Of a stretch of 64,000 bases of DNA, positions 63,801-64,000 are shown in pieces (position 1 is the first letter of the stretch; the number at the start of each line of letters is the position of its first letter). This DNA is from Amblyomma americanum. Lineage: Eukaryota; Arthropoda; Arachnida; Ixodida; Ixodidae. Position numbers and translations under genes: made by a program. The notes under the pieces were generated by a model that made no database searches, was not told the origin of the DNA, and saw nothing but the letters and a program-made list of their open reading frames with translations. The stretch is taken from NCBI RefSeq assembly GCF_052857255.1, contig NC_135497.1:118374744-118438743 (forward strand), given 5' to 3'.

Positions 63801-63865
63801 CAACGCCATTGACTGGAAGGGTTTCCTTTGAAAAGGAAATGCCGCATTTTTCTTCACTTGCTTAC
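63801..63865 (-). repeat. Short dispersed repeat unit S, copy 5 (inverted)
   Basis: The reverse complement reads 'gcaagtgaagaaaaatgcgg' to 'cagtcaatggcgttgg'. It is the most diverged copy. Confidence 0.6.
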
Positions 63866-64000
63866 ATTCGACAGTTTTAATAAAGGCTAGGCCAGTCGTG
63901 GCCGCCAGAGTCGTTCCTCTCAATGGAGTCTGTCACTTGCGGCTTCGTTCCGCCGCATCTTTATACCTGACACAACTAACACAAACGACATAACACCGAC

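Noticed and set aside
63371..63865. CRISPR-like array (repeated units with spacers)
   Set aside because: Units alternate in orientation, spacing is irregular, and the window is eukaryotic.

Overview
The window looks like nuclear DNA of a hard tick (Ixodidae). It contains a tRNA-derived SINE of the tick Ruka type, several LINE classes, a Penelope-like element, Ty3/gypsy elements with a tRNA-Ala-like primer site, and spliced host genes broken up by these elements. Genus cannot be fixed from sequence alone. There is no sign of bacterial, organellar or viral gene organisation. Nearly all open frames are transposon-derived or shadows; host coding sequence is sparse.

Layout. 0-6 kb: degraded repeats, including an antisense RTE LINE and one arm each of two long-range repeat pairs. 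6.4-8.2 kb: a GC-rich collagen-like minisatellite. 8.3-11.2 kb: a broken Ty3/gypsy gag-protease remnant. 12.8-18 kb: RTE and CR1-like LINE remains, one RTE nested in the CR1 copy. 19.3 kb: SINE. 20.1-22.5 kb: a near-complete Penelope-like element. 23.4-27.7 kb: five phase-compatible exons of a kelch-repeat gene on the minus strand, with a LINE tail in one intron. 29-33.8 kb: an RNase H-bearing I-group LINE with an internal deletion that fuses ORF1 to ORF2. 34.05-34.9 kb: an exon coding an unrecognised protein of 30-residue repeats. 35.2 kb: a Penelope-type inverted-repeat remnant. 39-40.6 kb: a second copy of an upstream repeat, a second collagen-like minisatellite and a MITE inside it. 40.6-46.2 kb: a second I-group LINE (minus). 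46.4-50.5 kb: a non-autonomous LTR element whose 5' LTR holds a 694-bp Harbinger-like MITE absent from the 3' LTR. 53.6-59.5 kb: an apparently intact young Ty3/gypsy element (minus). 59.5-62.7 kb: a THAP/P-element-type transposase gene with two frameshifts, into whose presumed 3' UTR the gypsy element has inserted. 63.4-63.9 kb: copies of a short repeat in both orientations.

How it fits together. The window records successive insertions: RTE into CR1, MITE into LTR, MITE and LINE into minisatellite, LINE into a kelch intron, gypsy into the THAP gene's 3' end. The gypsy element is the only clearly intact mobile unit: LTRs I cannot tell apart, a 4-bp target duplication, open gag and pol, and a GGGAAAC slippery heptamer joined to the gag stop with pol in the -1 frame. 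The best candidate for something undescribed is the 30-residue-repeat exon at 34.05-34.9 kb.
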